From Phycisphaerae bacterium (GTDB taxonomy: Bacteria > Planctomycetota > Phycisphaerae > UBA1845 > PWPN01), in contig JAAXZI010000231.1 of the NCBI GenBank assembly GCA_012719955.1, positions 1 through 55,466 on the forward strand: a DNA stretch of 55,466 nt, in the 5' to 3' direction. Made by a program: the position numbers and the translations under genes. Under the pieces are notes generated by a model, which was not told the origin of the DNA, did no database searches, and was given only the letters and a program-made list of their open reading frames with translations. Below are positions 35,628-43,810 of the stretch, in pieces. Each line of letters opens with the position of its first letter. Position 1 is the stretch's first letter.

Positions 35628-36548
35628 TCAATCCTGCGCGGCCCGCGTCATCTCCCGCATGACGGCCACGTCGATGCCCTGAACGGCGAGGTACTGCCGG
35701 GCCACAGCCGTTTCCTGCAGGGCGGAGATCTCCCTGCCGCAGGTCGCACACGCGACCGACAGGCATGAAAAGACCGATTCGAGTTCGCGCCCGTCCGGAT
35801 GCGGGCTCAACGCGCTTTCCAGCCCGGCGGCGCCGCTGCCTTCCGGCCCCCGGGCCACGGTGCGCGCGCCAAGGAATTCTCCGCCGCAGAGCAGCAGCGC
35901 GGTGGTGACCGCGCTGCAACTGACCGGGCTCAGGTCTTCCATGGCCGGAACCAGCTCGACAAACAGGCTTGCGCCCGTTCCGTCAGGGGTCGCGCCCAGT
36001 TGCGCCTGGTAGAACTCGCCGGGAACCTCCAGATCGATGAATGTCCGGCCGCTGGCGCGCCGGTGGAATCGCCAGCCCAACTCCTCGCAGCGGAGGCGAA
36101 TCGTTTCGCGCAAGACCGAATCGAGAGCGGCGTCCAACTCGTCGGCCTCGGGGCCGGGCACAGGCGGGAAGGATGACCGGCCCGCTGAGAGCGCGGCCGC
36201 CTCCTGGATGGCCGTGCAGGCGCTCCCCATGCGCTCCCACAGACGTTCAGCGGGTTCCAGGGGGACTTCCGCCCTGAGCTGCGCAGCGCCGCCGGGAAGT
36301 CGTACCCACTTCACCAGGGGCGACAGGCAGGCATTCCAGGCCAACAGTTCGAGCCCGGGCTCGTTGAGATCGGGTCTGTCGACTTGTGCCTCGAATATCA
36401 GCCAGTCGCCCTGCAGGCTGACCCGCAAGGCGTCCGGCGCCGATCCGGATGTGCAGAACCAGCTTGCCGGTCCGATGCGTCGAACGCCGGCCAAGTGGGT
36501 TTCGAGGCCGTTCACGATCACAGAGCTTAGTGATGCATTCTTCATCAT
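35628..36548 (-). CDS. Two-domain protein, possibly YbjN/T3SS-chaperone-like fold
   Basis: 306 residues from the ATG at 36548 (an adjacent ATG at 36545 is equally possible; AGGGGAGGA lies about 13 bases upstream). No enzyme motif is visible. The sequence seems to hold two similar alpha/beta halves: residues of about 1-115 (SWFCTSG, LRVSLQGDWLIFEAQV, WVRLPGGAAQLRAEVPLEP) and about 135-270 (RETIRLRCEELGWRFHRR, GRTFIDLEVPGEFYQAQLGA, ASLFVELVPA), each a helix followed by beta strands and a final helix. This resembles YbjN or type III chaperone folds, suggesting a protein-binding adaptor. The fold call is weak. It lies 79 bases upstream of the JAMM gene on the same strand. Confidence 0.65.
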   Translation of the reverse strand: MMKNASLSSVIVNGLETHLAGVRRIGPASWFCTSGSAPDALRVSLQGDWLIFEAQVDRPDLNEPGLELLAWNACLSPLVKWVRLPGGAAQLRAEVPLEPAERLWERMGSACTAIQEAAALSAGRSSFPPVPGPEADELDAALDSVLRETIRLRCEELGWRFHRRASGRTFIDLEVPGEFYQAQLGATPDGTGASLFVELVPAMEDLSPVSCSAVTTALLLCGGEFLGARTVARGPEGSGAAGLESALSPHPDGRELESVFSCLSVACATCGREISALQETAVARQYLAVQGIDVAVMREMTRAAQD

Positions 36549-36743
36549 GTACCCCGGTCTTCCTCCCCTGGCCCAGCGGGGCGCGAACAACTCATTAGCC
36601 GTTTCTCACCCCCGCCTCGGAACAGGCCGGTCGCACGGCTGGAGAAAGGCGCAGGAATGCTGAAACGTCGCCGTGCCGTAGCCTCGAGGGCGTCAACGAA
36701 AATCCTAGCGCTGTTGTGGCAAGATGCGGCGAATATTCGTGCA

Positions 36744-37469
36744 TCAAAGTCCCTCCGGCGTCCAAACAAACTCCGCCTCCGGGTAGAGGGTGGTCGGCCG
36801 ATTGCACAAGGCGCAGGTCGCGAACGGCCGGCCCTCATCGACATATCCGGTCCAGCACGGAAGTTCGGCTGACTGGTGGTGCCAGGCCCCGCAATGCACA
36901 TTGGGACACTGAACCGCGGTGCCGGCCAATGGCTGCCGGCAGCGCGGGCAGATTACAGGTTTCTCATGGGCCGGGTATGGCACAACGCGACAGAGCCTCT
37001 CCGTACTGAAGTACACGGGTTCGCAGCCAGGCAAGCGTATCTCGTCCCGATCCCGCAGGATGCGCAGGCCGGCCGTCAACGGCATACCGTTACATCGCAC
37101 CGTCTCGCCTGCATGGGTAGCTGCCAGCAGAATCCATCGCTCCTCGCGGCCGAGATCATCGTGGCGGGTCAGCCAGGCCGACGTCGTCTGGGGCTCCGTG
37201 CGTCGCGCTCGTTCCGGCCGAACGGACGGCTCTTCCACGAGTTGGGCCGGGTCAATTCGTACGCTGCCGTCCTGGTTGCCCGACAGGCGGCAAGCGGCTG
37301 TCTCCAGCAGACCCGCTGTCCAATGGGAAGCCCCCCCCGTCTGCCTGAACCATACATGCGCCACTTGAAAAACCTCGCCCGTATGCCTGACCCAAACCAC
37401 GCGTCGTAGCTTCTCATTTAATGCACAGACCGGAGCCGAAGTCACTAAGTTGAATCGAACAAGTATCAA
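36744..37469 (-). CDS. FHA-like plus RING-like zinc-binding protein, first gene of the tagging locus
   Basis: 241 residues from a TTG with GAGG 4 bases upstream; the start is uncertain. Residues of about 20-160 are beta-rich; the part ERWILLAATHAGETVRCNG followed by LRILRDRDEIRLPG recalls the second half of an FHA domain. Residues 174-222 hold eight ordered zinc ligands: Cys174, Cys177, Cys188, Cys193, His197 (or 198), Cys205, Cys219 and Cys222, spaced C-x2-C, C-x4-C, H-x7-C, C-x2-C, as in cross-braced RING/PHD-type treble clefs. Prokaryotic RING-like proteins are known next to JAB genes in ubiquitin-like systems. A role as a target adaptor or ligase cofactor is inference. Confidence 0.7.
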   Translation of the reverse strand: MILVRFNLVTSAPVCALNEKLRRVVWVRHTGEVFQVAHVWFRQTGGASHWTAGLLETAACRLSGNQDGSVRIDPAQLVEEPSVRPERARRTEPQTTSAWLTRHDDLGREERWILLAATHAGETVRCNGMPLTAGLRILRDRDEIRLPGCEPVYFSTERLCRVVPYPAHEKPVICPRCRQPLAGTAVQCPNVHCGAWHHQSAELPCWTGYVDEGRPFATCALCNRPTTLYPEAEFVWTPEGL

Positions 37470-37798
37470 CTATCCTCGCCGCACTGGACGAAGATGTGCC
37501 CTGGTTATCTGAGCGGATAAGGCGTTCTCAATGTTAAAACGAATTACGACCGTCGAGGGCCGCTTTTGTCTGCATGGACGAAGCCGAGTGAACGCGGTGT
37601 GGCCGGCCTCAATATGGGAATGAAAAAGTGTGAAGGTGAGGAAGCGCGGATCGAATCGTGAAATCAAATGCGCGGAGCGAGCATGAGTAACTGAATGAAC
37701 GGAATGAAATGAGATGAGCAGCGCTGATTACGAATGGTGTCCGGGAGGCGGACGCCATGCCCGCCTCCCGGAACCCGGTCATTCTGGATGAGAGATCA
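37470..37798. other. Gene-free region between the tagging locus and hcp
   Basis: About 330 bases. The left part should carry the promoter of the tagging locus (minus strand). The right part carries an 11-bp hairpin downstream of hcp. No convincing gene. Confidence 0.5.
37741..37771. terminator. 11-bp hairpin downstream of hcp
   Basis: CCGGGAGGCGG (37741-37751) and CCGCCTCCCGG (37761-37771) pair perfectly with a 9-base loop, about 27 bases after the hcp stop. No T-run follows on the minus strand, so it may be a mobile palindrome serving as a 3' end. Confidence 0.5.
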
Positions 37799-39106
37799 TC
37801 AGCCCTTCTTCAGGGCGGCCACTAGATCCGCCAGCGGGTCGGAACCAATGAGCTTGAGATCGTACTTGTCTTGCAGAACGCGGAATACGCCGGGAGTCAG
37901 AAATGCCGGCGGATTGGGCCCGATGCTGATGCCCTTGACGCCCAGGTGCAGCAGCGTGAGCAGAACCGAAACCGCTTTCTGCTCGAACCAGCTCAGGACG
38001 ATGGTCAGCGGCAGATCGTTGACTCCACATCCCAGGGCCCCGGCCAGCGCGACCGCCACCTGGATGGCGCCGTAGCTGTCGTTGCACTGGCCCATGTCCA
38101 ACAGCCGGGGGATCTCGCCGATGCCGTCGAGGGTGATCGTGCCCAGGTCCTCGTTGCGGATGCGGTATTTGCCGCAGCCGACGGTGAGAATGAATGAATC
38201 TTTAGGCGTGGCGGCGGCATATCGGGCGAAATAGTTGCGCCCGGCCTCAGCCCCGTCGCAGCCGCCGATCACAAAGAAGTGGCTCAGCTTACCAGCCTTG
38301 ACCGCGGCCAGGATCTTGTCGGCCAGGCTCGTGATGACGGTGTGGTGGAAGCCGATGGTCGATTCGCGAACCTTATGCTCTGGCAGCGGTTGAGAGGCCT
38401 TGGCGCAGGCGATGACCTCGGAGAAGTCGTCGCCCTTAAGGCGCCGGCCTCCCGGCACGGCCGTCACGCGCGTGGTGAACAGCCGGTCGCGGTATGACTC
38501 CGGCGGGATGAGCACGCAATTGGTGGTGGCCAGGATCGGACCGGTGAATTCAGCGAACTCCCGCCGCTGCTTCTGCCAGGCATCGCCGAAGTGGCCGGCC
38601 AGGTGCGGATACTTTTTGAGTTCCGGATACATGTGGGCGGGGAGCATCTCGCCATGGGTGTAGACGTTGATGCCGGTACCTTTGGTCTGCTCCAGCAGGT
38701 TGTACAGATCGAGCATGTCGTGGCCGGTGATGAGGATGCCCGGGCCAGCTCTGGTGCCCTCGTAGACGGGGGTCGGCTGTGGGGCGCCGAACCGCTTCAC
38801 GTGGCCCTCATCGAGCATCTGCATGACCCGGAGATTGTGTCGGCCGCACTCAAGCACCAACTCGAACAGGCTGCCCATGTCGAAATTGACGTTGGTTAAA
38901 GTGGCAAAGAGAGCTTCCTCGACAAAGGCGTCCACCGCCTCATCGACCATGCCCAGCCGGCGGGCATGATGGGCATACGCGGCCAGGCCCTTGACTCCGT
39001 AAAGCAGGGTGTCCTGTAGGGACTGCACATCCGCGTCCTTGCCGCACACGCCGATCTGAACACATGCCGTACCGCCCGCTGCCTGTTCACACTGGTTGCA
39101 GAACAT
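37799..39106 (-). CDS. hcp: Hydroxylamine reductase / hybrid cluster protein, class III size
   Basis: Iron-sulfur enzyme that reduces hydroxylamine or nitric oxide in nitrosative stress defence. 435 residues, matching the short class III Hcp that lacks the helical-bundle domain. The start is fixed by AAGGAG 5 bases before the ATG and by the N-terminal cluster motif MFCNQCEQ followed by C-x8-C-x5-C spacing. The hybrid-cluster ligand regions HGEMLPAH, TTNCVLIPP, VGCGKYRIRN and MGQCNDSYGA are present. It is divergently transcribed from a Crp/Fnr-family regulator gene, with a perfect Fnr-type box between them, so expression is probably oxygen- or NO-responsive. Confidence 0.93.
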   Translation of the reverse strand: MFCNQCEQAAGGTACVQIGVCGKDADVQSLQDTLLYGVKGLAAYAHHARRLGMVDEAVDAFVEEALFATLTNVNFDMGSLFELVLECGRHNLRVMQMLDEGHVKRFGAPQPTPVYEGTRAGPGILITGHDMLDLYNLLEQTKGTGINVYTHGEMLPAHMYPELKKYPHLAGHFGDAWQKQRREFAEFTGPILATTNCVLIPPESYRDRLFTTRVTAVPGGRRLKGDDFSEVIACAKASQPLPEHKVRESTIGFHHTVITSLADKILAAVKAGKLSHFFVIGGCDGAEAGRNYFARYAAATPKDSFILTVGCGKYRIRNEDLGTITLDGIGEIPRLLDMGQCNDSYGAIQVAVALAGALGCGVNDLPLTIVLSWFEQKAVSVLLTLLHLGVKGISIGPNPPAFLTPGVFRVLQDKYDLKLIGSDPLADLVAALKKG

Positions 39107-39214
39107 CCTGACTCCTTCATCCATTCGAAGCACTAAACTCGTCAAAGGGATTCGCAGGTGATAATCTGCGCTCCCGGGTTTTGTGAATTCTTGAACAAGC
39201 CTGGCGAACAGACC

Positions 39215-39228
39215 TTGATCTGGATCAA
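39215..39228. promoter_or_regulatory. Fnr/Dnr-type operator box
   Basis: TTGATCTGGATCAA is a perfect TTGAT-N4-ATCAA dyad between the divergent hcp and Crp/Fnr genes, 109 bases from the hcp start and 37 from the regulator start. The regulator's helix-turn-helix carries the E-x2-S-R pattern (SETLSRTL) that reads this class of site. Confidence 0.85.
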
Positions 39229-39264
39229 GTGGGATGGTGGAAAAAGACCCTACGGGAGCGCGGT

Positions 39265-39963
39265 ATGGGGACAACGGCCGGCGAAATTCTGCGTAAGTGC
39301 GGATTATTCATGGGGTTAGATGAGGCGTCCTTGGCGCTTCTGACCCGGGAAGCGGTAACCCGGCGGTTTGCCCGCGGGCAGATGATCTTTTTGGCGGGGG
39401 ACGAGTGCCCCGGCCTGTTCGTGGTCGGGGAGGGGCAGGTGCGAATTTACCAGATCGCGCCCAGCGGCAAGACGCATGTGCTGCACTTTGCCGGGCCTGG
39501 CCGGACCTTTGCCGAGGTGGCGGCCATGGGCGGGTTCCGTTGCCCGGCCTTCGCCGACGCGGTCGAAGACACCGTCTGTGCGATGATTCCCACGCATCGC
39601 TTCATGAGCCTGTTGCGGACTAACCACGCCCTGTGTTTGCAGTTGCTTACCGGCATGTCGTTGTGGGTGCGGCAACTGGTGGGATTGCTGGAGGATATCG
39701 TGCTCCGCGACGCCAGCGGGCGGGTGGCCCAATACCTGCTGCGGGCCGATCCGACCGGCGGGCAGGGGGAATTCACGCTGCCGACCCTCAAGAAAGATCT
39801 CGCCAGCCACCTCAACCTGACCAGCGAGACGCTCTCGCGAACGCTCCGGCGACTGGCCGACACGGGACTGATCGAGATGGGCGACGGTGGGCAGATCCGC
39901 ATTCTGAATACCGAAGCACTCCAAGACGTGGCCGAAGGCCTGCTGCCAGCGGAGTTTGAGTAA
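39265..39963 (+). CDS. Crp/Fnr-family transcription regulator, likely controlling hcp
   Basis: 232 residues from the ATG with GGGAG 6 bases upstream; an ATG at 39229 would overlap the operator. An N-terminal cyclic-nucleotide-binding-like beta barrel (FARGQMIFLAGDECPGLFVVGEGQVRI as separate strands) is followed by a long dimer helix and a winged helix with LKKDLASHLNLTSETLSRTL. The recognition helix SETLSR matches the Fnr-type E-xx-SR rule for TTGAT half-sites, which fits the box upstream. A Cys cluster of true Fnr is not evident, so it may be of the HcpR/Dnr type sensing NO through haem; that is inference. It probably also controls itself. Confidence 0.88.
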   Translation: MGTTAGEILRKCGLFMGLDEASLALLTREAVTRRFARGQMIFLAGDECPGLFVVGEGQVRIYQIAPSGKTHVLHFAGPGRTFAEVAAMGGFRCPAFADAVEDTVCAMIPTHRFMSLLRTNHALCLQLLTGMSLWVRQLVGLLEDIVLRDASGRVAQYLLRADPTGGQGEFTLPTLKKDLASHLNLTSETLSRTLRRLADTGLIEMGDGGQIRILNTEALQDVAEGLLPAEFE

Positions 39964-40035
39964 ATAAATTGGACTGGACATCGCCTCTTGATCGTGCGAT
40001 ACTAAATATGGTATTTATTTGGTAAGGAGATGGCG

Positions 40036-40329
40036 ATGATCCGAACGGGCGACATCCGCAAGCTGAGCGATTTCCGCCAGAATGCGACGGCTCATCTTGA
40101 TCGACTCGCCGAAACGGGAGGCGTCGAGGTGTTGACAGTTAATGGCGAAGCCAAGGGCGTGGTCATGTCGCCGAAAGTCTATGATGAGCTGGCAGAGAAG
40201 GCTGCGATGTTTGATAACCTCATGGCCATTGAACGCAGCTTGGATGATATCCGGGCTGGCCGTGTTCAGGACGCCCGCGAAGCCATGCGCAGCATCGCCG
40301 CCGAAGCGGGCATCAGGTTACCTCGATGA
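40036..40329 (+). CDS. Phd/YefM-type antitoxin
   Basis: 97 residues; AAGGAG lies 6 bases before this ATG and directly abuts the ATG at 40030, so 40036 is preferred. The N-terminal DNA-binding fold MIRTGDIRKLSDFRQNATAHL with VLTVNGEAKGVVMSPKVYDEL is typical of Phd/YefM. The C-terminal helix (SLDDIRAGRVQDAREAMR) would wrap the toxin. It overlaps the toxin gene by 4 bases (ATGA). An imperfect dyad ATAC-N8-GTAT just upstream (about 39999-40014) is a likely autoregulatory operator. Confidence 0.88.
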   Translation: MIRTGDIRKLSDFRQNATAHLDRLAETGGVEVLTVNGEAKGVVMSPKVYDELAEKAAMFDNLMAIERSLDDIRAGRVQDAREAMRSIAAEAGIRLPR

Positions 40330-40628
40330 CCTATCGCGTCCTTTACACGGATAACGTTCGGGCCGACATCGCCGCTCACGTCAGATATCTTCAGGATCAG
40401 CAGGTCTCCTCAGAGATCATCGAGAACTGGTTTGTCGGGCTTTTCGATCTGGTCGATAGCCTGTATCTGTGGCCGCTCCGTTATCCGGTAGCCGAGCCGG
40501 AGAGTAGAGCGATGGGCTTTGAGGTGCGCAAAGCAATTTACGGGCAGCACCTGCTTTTCTATCGCGTGGACCAGACACAGCATCTTGTTGAAGTTCTTGC
40601 TTTCCGGCATGGGGCCCGCCGCAGATAA
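40326..40628 (+). CDS. RelE/ParE-family toxin
   Basis: 100 residues, translated from the ATGA overlap with the antitoxin gene. The RelE/ParE fold is suggested by YRVLYTDNVRADIAAHVRYL, two helices, RYPVAEPE and the C-terminal beta strands VRKAIYGQHLLFYRVDQTQHLVEVLAFRHGARR. It is either a ribosome-dependent mRNA interferase (RelE) or a gyrase inhibitor (ParE); the sequence does not decide. The intact pair looks functional. Confidence 0.85.
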   Translation: MTYRVLYTDNVRADIAAHVRYLQDQQVSSEIIENWFVGLFDLVDSLYLWPLRYPVAEPESRAMGFEVRKAIYGQHLLFYRVDQTQHLVEVLAFRHGARRR

Positions 40629-40811
40629 GCGTGAGACGTGGTGGGAGCGAAACGGTAGCAACCAACTGCGCCCCCACCTTGATCTCATCTCGATCTTGAG
40701 AATGGGGGAGAGCCAGCGATTTCACACCATCGGCGCCGACGCTGCACGACGTGGCCAGGGGTTTCTCCCGCCGGATGTTTTCGCACCCGCAAGCTTGCAC
40801 GTGGCGGCTGA

Positions 40812-41990
40812 TTACCGGCTGTTGAGGGCGGCTTTAAAGGCCCCGTCCAGGTCCGCGATCAGGTCGTCCGGATGCTCGATACCGATGGATATCCTGAGGG
40901 TTCCGGGCGAGATGCCGGCCGCCCGGCGGGCCGGTTCGCTCATCGAGGCGTGGCTCATGGTCCAGGGCTGTTCGATGAGCGACTCGACGCCGCCCAGTGA
41001 TTCGGCCAATGAGAACAGTCGCAGGCTGGCCAGGAATTGATCCAGGTTGAGACGTTCCAGGTCCACATCGATGCTCAGCATGCCGCCGAAGCCGCGCATC
41101 TGTCGCTTGGCGAGGGTATGCTGCGGGTGGCTTTCGAGGCCGGGGTAGTAAACGCGCTTGACGACCGGCTGTTGGGATAGCCAGCGAGCCACGGCCATGG
41201 CGTTGCGCTGGTGGGCCTCCATCCGGTAGCCCAGGGTCTTAACGCCGCGCAGGACCAGCCAGGCGTCAAACGGCGAGCAGGCGGTGCCCAGGGCGTTGAC
41301 CAGGAAGGCGATCCGTTCGCGGAACGTATTATCGCGGGCGACGATGGCCCCGCCCACCACGTCGCTGTGGCCGTTGATGTACTTGGTGGTCGAGTGGAAA
41401 ACGATGTCCACGCCGAACTCGAAGGGCTTCTGGAAATAAGGGCTCATGAAAGTATTGTCCGCGATGGTGAACAGGCCGTGCTCGCGGGCGATGGCGGTCA
41501 TGGCGGCGATGTCCACCAGGTTGAGCAGGGGGTTGGAGGGGGTTTCGATCAGCAGGGCTTTGGTGGCCGGCTTGATCGCCCGGCGGACCTCGTCGGGCGA
41601 ACCCATGCGCACGAACGAGGTCTCGACGCCCATGCCGCGGAAGACTTGGTCGAGCAGCCGGAAGGTGCCGCCGTAGATGTCGTGGCCGGTGACGATGTGG
41701 TCGCCCGGCTTGAACAGGAACCCGAGCGTGGTGATGGCGGCCATGCCGGTGCAGGTGGCCCAGGCTTGGACGCCGCCCTCCAGCGCGGCGAGGTTTTGCT
41801 CCAGCGCCGCCCGGGTGGGGTTGCCCGAGCGGGTGTAGTCGAACCCCTTGTTGACGCCCAGTTTTTCAAAGGCAAAGGTGGAACTCGGATAGATGGGTGT
41901 GGTGACCGAGTTAAAGGTCGAATCCTTGTACACGCCGGTGTGGACGGCCTGGGTTTCGGGCTGCCAGTTCTGATCTGGGGTGGTTTTCAT
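40812..41990 (-). CDS. Cys/Met metabolism PLP-dependent enzyme (cystathionine gamma-synthase/lyase family)
   Basis: 392 residues, the normal length; AAGGAG lies 12 bases upstream of ATG 41990. The fold type I motifs are present: YTRSGNPTRAALEQNLAALEGG, GDIYGGTFR-like phosphate-binding region (HDIYGGTFRLLDQ), ADNTFMSPYFQKP, the PLP Lys in HSTTKYINGHSDVVGG, and the C-terminal SLGGVESLIEQPWTMSHASM. The family includes MetB, MetC and cystathionine gamma-lyase; sequence inspection cannot separate them safely. Cytoplasmic. It appears to be a single gene, divergent from the GH109-like gene. Confidence 0.92.
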   Translation of the reverse strand: MKTTPDQNWQPETQAVHTGVYKDSTFNSVTTPIYPSSTFAFEKLGVNKGFDYTRSGNPTRAALEQNLAALEGGVQAWATCTGMAAITTLGFLFKPGDHIVTGHDIYGGTFRLLDQVFRGMGVETSFVRMGSPDEVRRAIKPATKALLIETPSNPLLNLVDIAAMTAIAREHGLFTIADNTFMSPYFQKPFEFGVDIVFHSTTKYINGHSDVVGGAIVARDNTFRERIAFLVNALGTACSPFDAWLVLRGVKTLGYRMEAHQRNAMAVARWLSQQPVVKRVYYPGLESHPQHTLAKRQMRGFGGMLSIDVDLERLNLDQFLASLRLFSLAESLGGVESLIEQPWTMSHASMSEPARRAAGISPGTLRISIGIEHPDDLIADLDGAFKAALNSR

Positions 41991-42184
41991 TTCTTTGCGA
42001 TGCTCCTTTAGGGTCCGGTGGGGCATGATAGCGGCAGAGGAGTGGTTTGGAAAATCCTGCAAAACGCGCCCTGGCTGTTTCAGGCGGAAGCGGCCCGGGC
42101 GCCTGCTGCCTGACCGGCCCGGGCGTGGTACACTGACGGCCGATGGTCAGAGGGGTATCTTTCTAAGCCGGAAGGAGATGCGCG

Positions 42185-43504
42185 ATGAACAGCCCCATGG
42201 ATCGCAGAGAATTCCTCAAGGCCGGTGCGGTGGCGGGAGCGGGCTTGGCCGTGGCCGGGTCGGGCTTCGGACAGACGGCTTCGGCTGAGGACCGTCCGGT
42301 GCGCGTGGGTTTGATCGGTCCCGGGCGGCGCGGCAGCGGCCTGCTGGGGCTGTTGCTGAGCCTGAAGGGGGTTCAGGTGCCGGCCGTCTGTGACGTGGAC
42401 CCGGCCCAGGCCAAAGCGGCCCAGGACATGGTAGAACGAGCCGGCCAGCCTCGCCCGGAAGGCTACACCGGCGACGAGTTGGCCTACCGCAAGCTGCTGG
42501 CGCGGGAGGATCTCGATGCGGTGGTGATCGCCACCCCCTGGGAATGGCACGCGCCGATGGCCGTCGAGTCCATGAAGGCCGGCAAGTACACGGCCGTGGA
42601 GGTGCCTTGCGCCATCACCATGGAACAGTGCTGGGAACTGGTGAACACCCATGAGGCCACCGGCGTGCCCTGCATGATGCTGGAGAACTGGAGCTTTCGG
42701 CAGGACAACCTCGCGGTGCTGAACATGATTCGCCAGGGGCTGTTCGGGGAGATTGTCCACTGCCATTGCGCCCATTCGCACAACTGCATCGACCACTGGT
42801 ATTGGGATCAGCAGGGCAACCCGCGGTGGCCGGCCAAATATCTTGAAACGTACAACCGCGATCAGTACCCCATGCACTCGCTGGGGCCGGTGTTAAGCTG
42901 GATGGACATTCCCTGCGGCGACATGTTTGACTACGCGACGGCCACGGCCACCGCTTCACGGGGCATCAACGCCCACTTCGCCCGGCTGCTGGGGCCGGAT
43001 CATCCCAGGGCCAAAAAGGAATATCCCCAGGGCGACATCGTGACCACGGTGGTCAGGACGCACAAGGGCCGGACCATCGTCATCAATAACGATATGCAGC
43101 TTCCCCGGCCGTATGACAACCGCTGGTTGATCCAGGGGACACTGGGGCTCTACGATGAGGTGCGGGAGTCGGTTTACATCCACGGCAAGAGCCCGAAGGT
43201 CAATACCTGGGAGCCGTTCAAGCCGTACCAGGAGAAGTACGACCACGCCTGGTACCGGCAGTTCCGGAAAGAAGCCGCGTCCGCCTCGCACGCGGGAACG
43301 GATTATCTGGAGCTGGCCCTGTTCGTGCAGGCGGTGCGCAATCGCACACAGACGCCCATCGACGTGTACGAGTCGGTGCTGATGAGTGTGATTATCCCGC
43401 TGTCCGAGCAGTCCATCGCCAGGGGCAGCGCCCCGGTAAAATGCCCGGACTTCACGCGGGGTAAGTGGAAGACGCGCAAGCCGACGTTTGCGGTGGAGGC
43501 GTGA
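42185..43504 (+). CDS. Tat-exported GH109-like protein (Gfo/Idh/MocA superfamily)
   Basis: 439 residues; AAGGAG lies just upstream. A twin-Arg signal (MDRREFLKAGAVAGAG) precedes a Rossmann domain (VRVGLIGPGRRGSG). The downstream pattern is that of GH109 NAD-dependent alpha-N-acetylgalactosaminidases: VEVPCAITMEQCWELV, CMMLENWSFR, YPMHSLGPVLSWMDI, GDIVTTVVRTHKGRTIVI and LPRPYDNRWLIQGT. The typical dehydrogenase motif EKP is replaced by EVP, as in GH109. It would remove terminal GalNAc in the periplasm using bound NAD. The neighbouring sialidase, sulfatase and PL8-like genes fit amino-sugar glycan breakdown. Confidence 0.82.
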   Translation: MNSPMDRREFLKAGAVAGAGLAVAGSGFGQTASAEDRPVRVGLIGPGRRGSGLLGLLLSLKGVQVPAVCDVDPAQAKAAQDMVERAGQPRPEGYTGDELAYRKLLAREDLDAVVIATPWEWHAPMAVESMKAGKYTAVEVPCAITMEQCWELVNTHEATGVPCMMLENWSFRQDNLAVLNMIRQGLFGEIVHCHCAHSHNCIDHWYWDQQGNPRWPAKYLETYNRDQYPMHSLGPVLSWMDIPCGDMFDYATATATASRGINAHFARLLGPDHPRAKKEYPQGDIVTTVVRTHKGRTIVINNDMQLPRPYDNRWLIQGTLGLYDEVRESVYIHGKSPKVNTWEPFKPYQEKYDHAWYRQFRKEAASASHAGTDYLELALFVQAVRNRTQTPIDVYESVLMSVIIPLSEQSIARGSAPVKCPDFTRGKWKTRKPTFAVEA

Positions 43505-43509
43505 TCGGG

Positions 43510-43566
43510 GTCAGTTGTCCGTAGGCAGTTGTCAGTTGTCGGGTCAGTCGTCCTCTTGTCAGTTGT
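43510..43566 (+). repeat. GTCAGTTGTC half-element, related to the 21.1-kb palindrome
   Basis: It shares with 21104-21131 a string of about 28 bases with few differences (core GGGTCAGTCGTCCTCTTGTC). It starts just after the stop of the GH109-like gene. Confidence 0.7.
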
Positions 43567-43623
43567 GCGAACAACGGTGGCGAGCTTGGAGGTCGCATGA
43601 CTGGCATGGAAGGAGCGTTGGGG

Positions 43624-43701
43624 ATGACTGGCAAGGAACGAGCATTGGCGGCGCTGCGGGGAGAGCTTCATGGTCGCCTGCCGGTGAAACCGCCCCTGTA
43701 A
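43624..43701 (+). pseudogene. Severed 5' end of the URO-D family gene
   Basis: AAGGAG lies 8 bases before an ATG that encodes MTGKERALAALRGELHGRLP followed by VKPPL and a stop. This is the typical first 20 residues of URO-D family methyltransferases (KERxLAALxGE...R-PV). The remainder of such a protein begins at 43811 in another frame. Between them lies a 72-bp palindromic element. The simplest reading is that insertion of the element cut off the original N-terminus. Confidence 0.7.
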
Positions 43702-43714
43702 ACAAAAGGAATCT

Positions 43715-43786
43715 GAACCGCAAAGGCGCAAAGGCCGCAAAGAATAATAAGTTGTCTTCTTTGCGGCCTCTGCGTCTTTGCGGTTC
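43715..43786. repeat. Palindrome of the AACCGCAAAGGCGCAAAGG type
   Basis: Arms 43715-43744 and 43757-43786 match at 28 of 30 positions, with a 12-base loop. Unit strings are GAACCGCAAAG and CCGCAAAGAA. It separates the severed start and the body of the URO-D gene. Confidence 0.85.
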
Positions 43787-43810
43787 AATTCAATTCCGTA
43801 GGAGTCTCCG

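Noticed and set aside
27821-37469. Interpretation as a bacterial E1-E2-JAB ubiquitin (Bub/Bil) operon
   Set aside because: No E1-like or E2-like protein and no beta-grasp tag are present; the ligases are of the PafA/Dop type.
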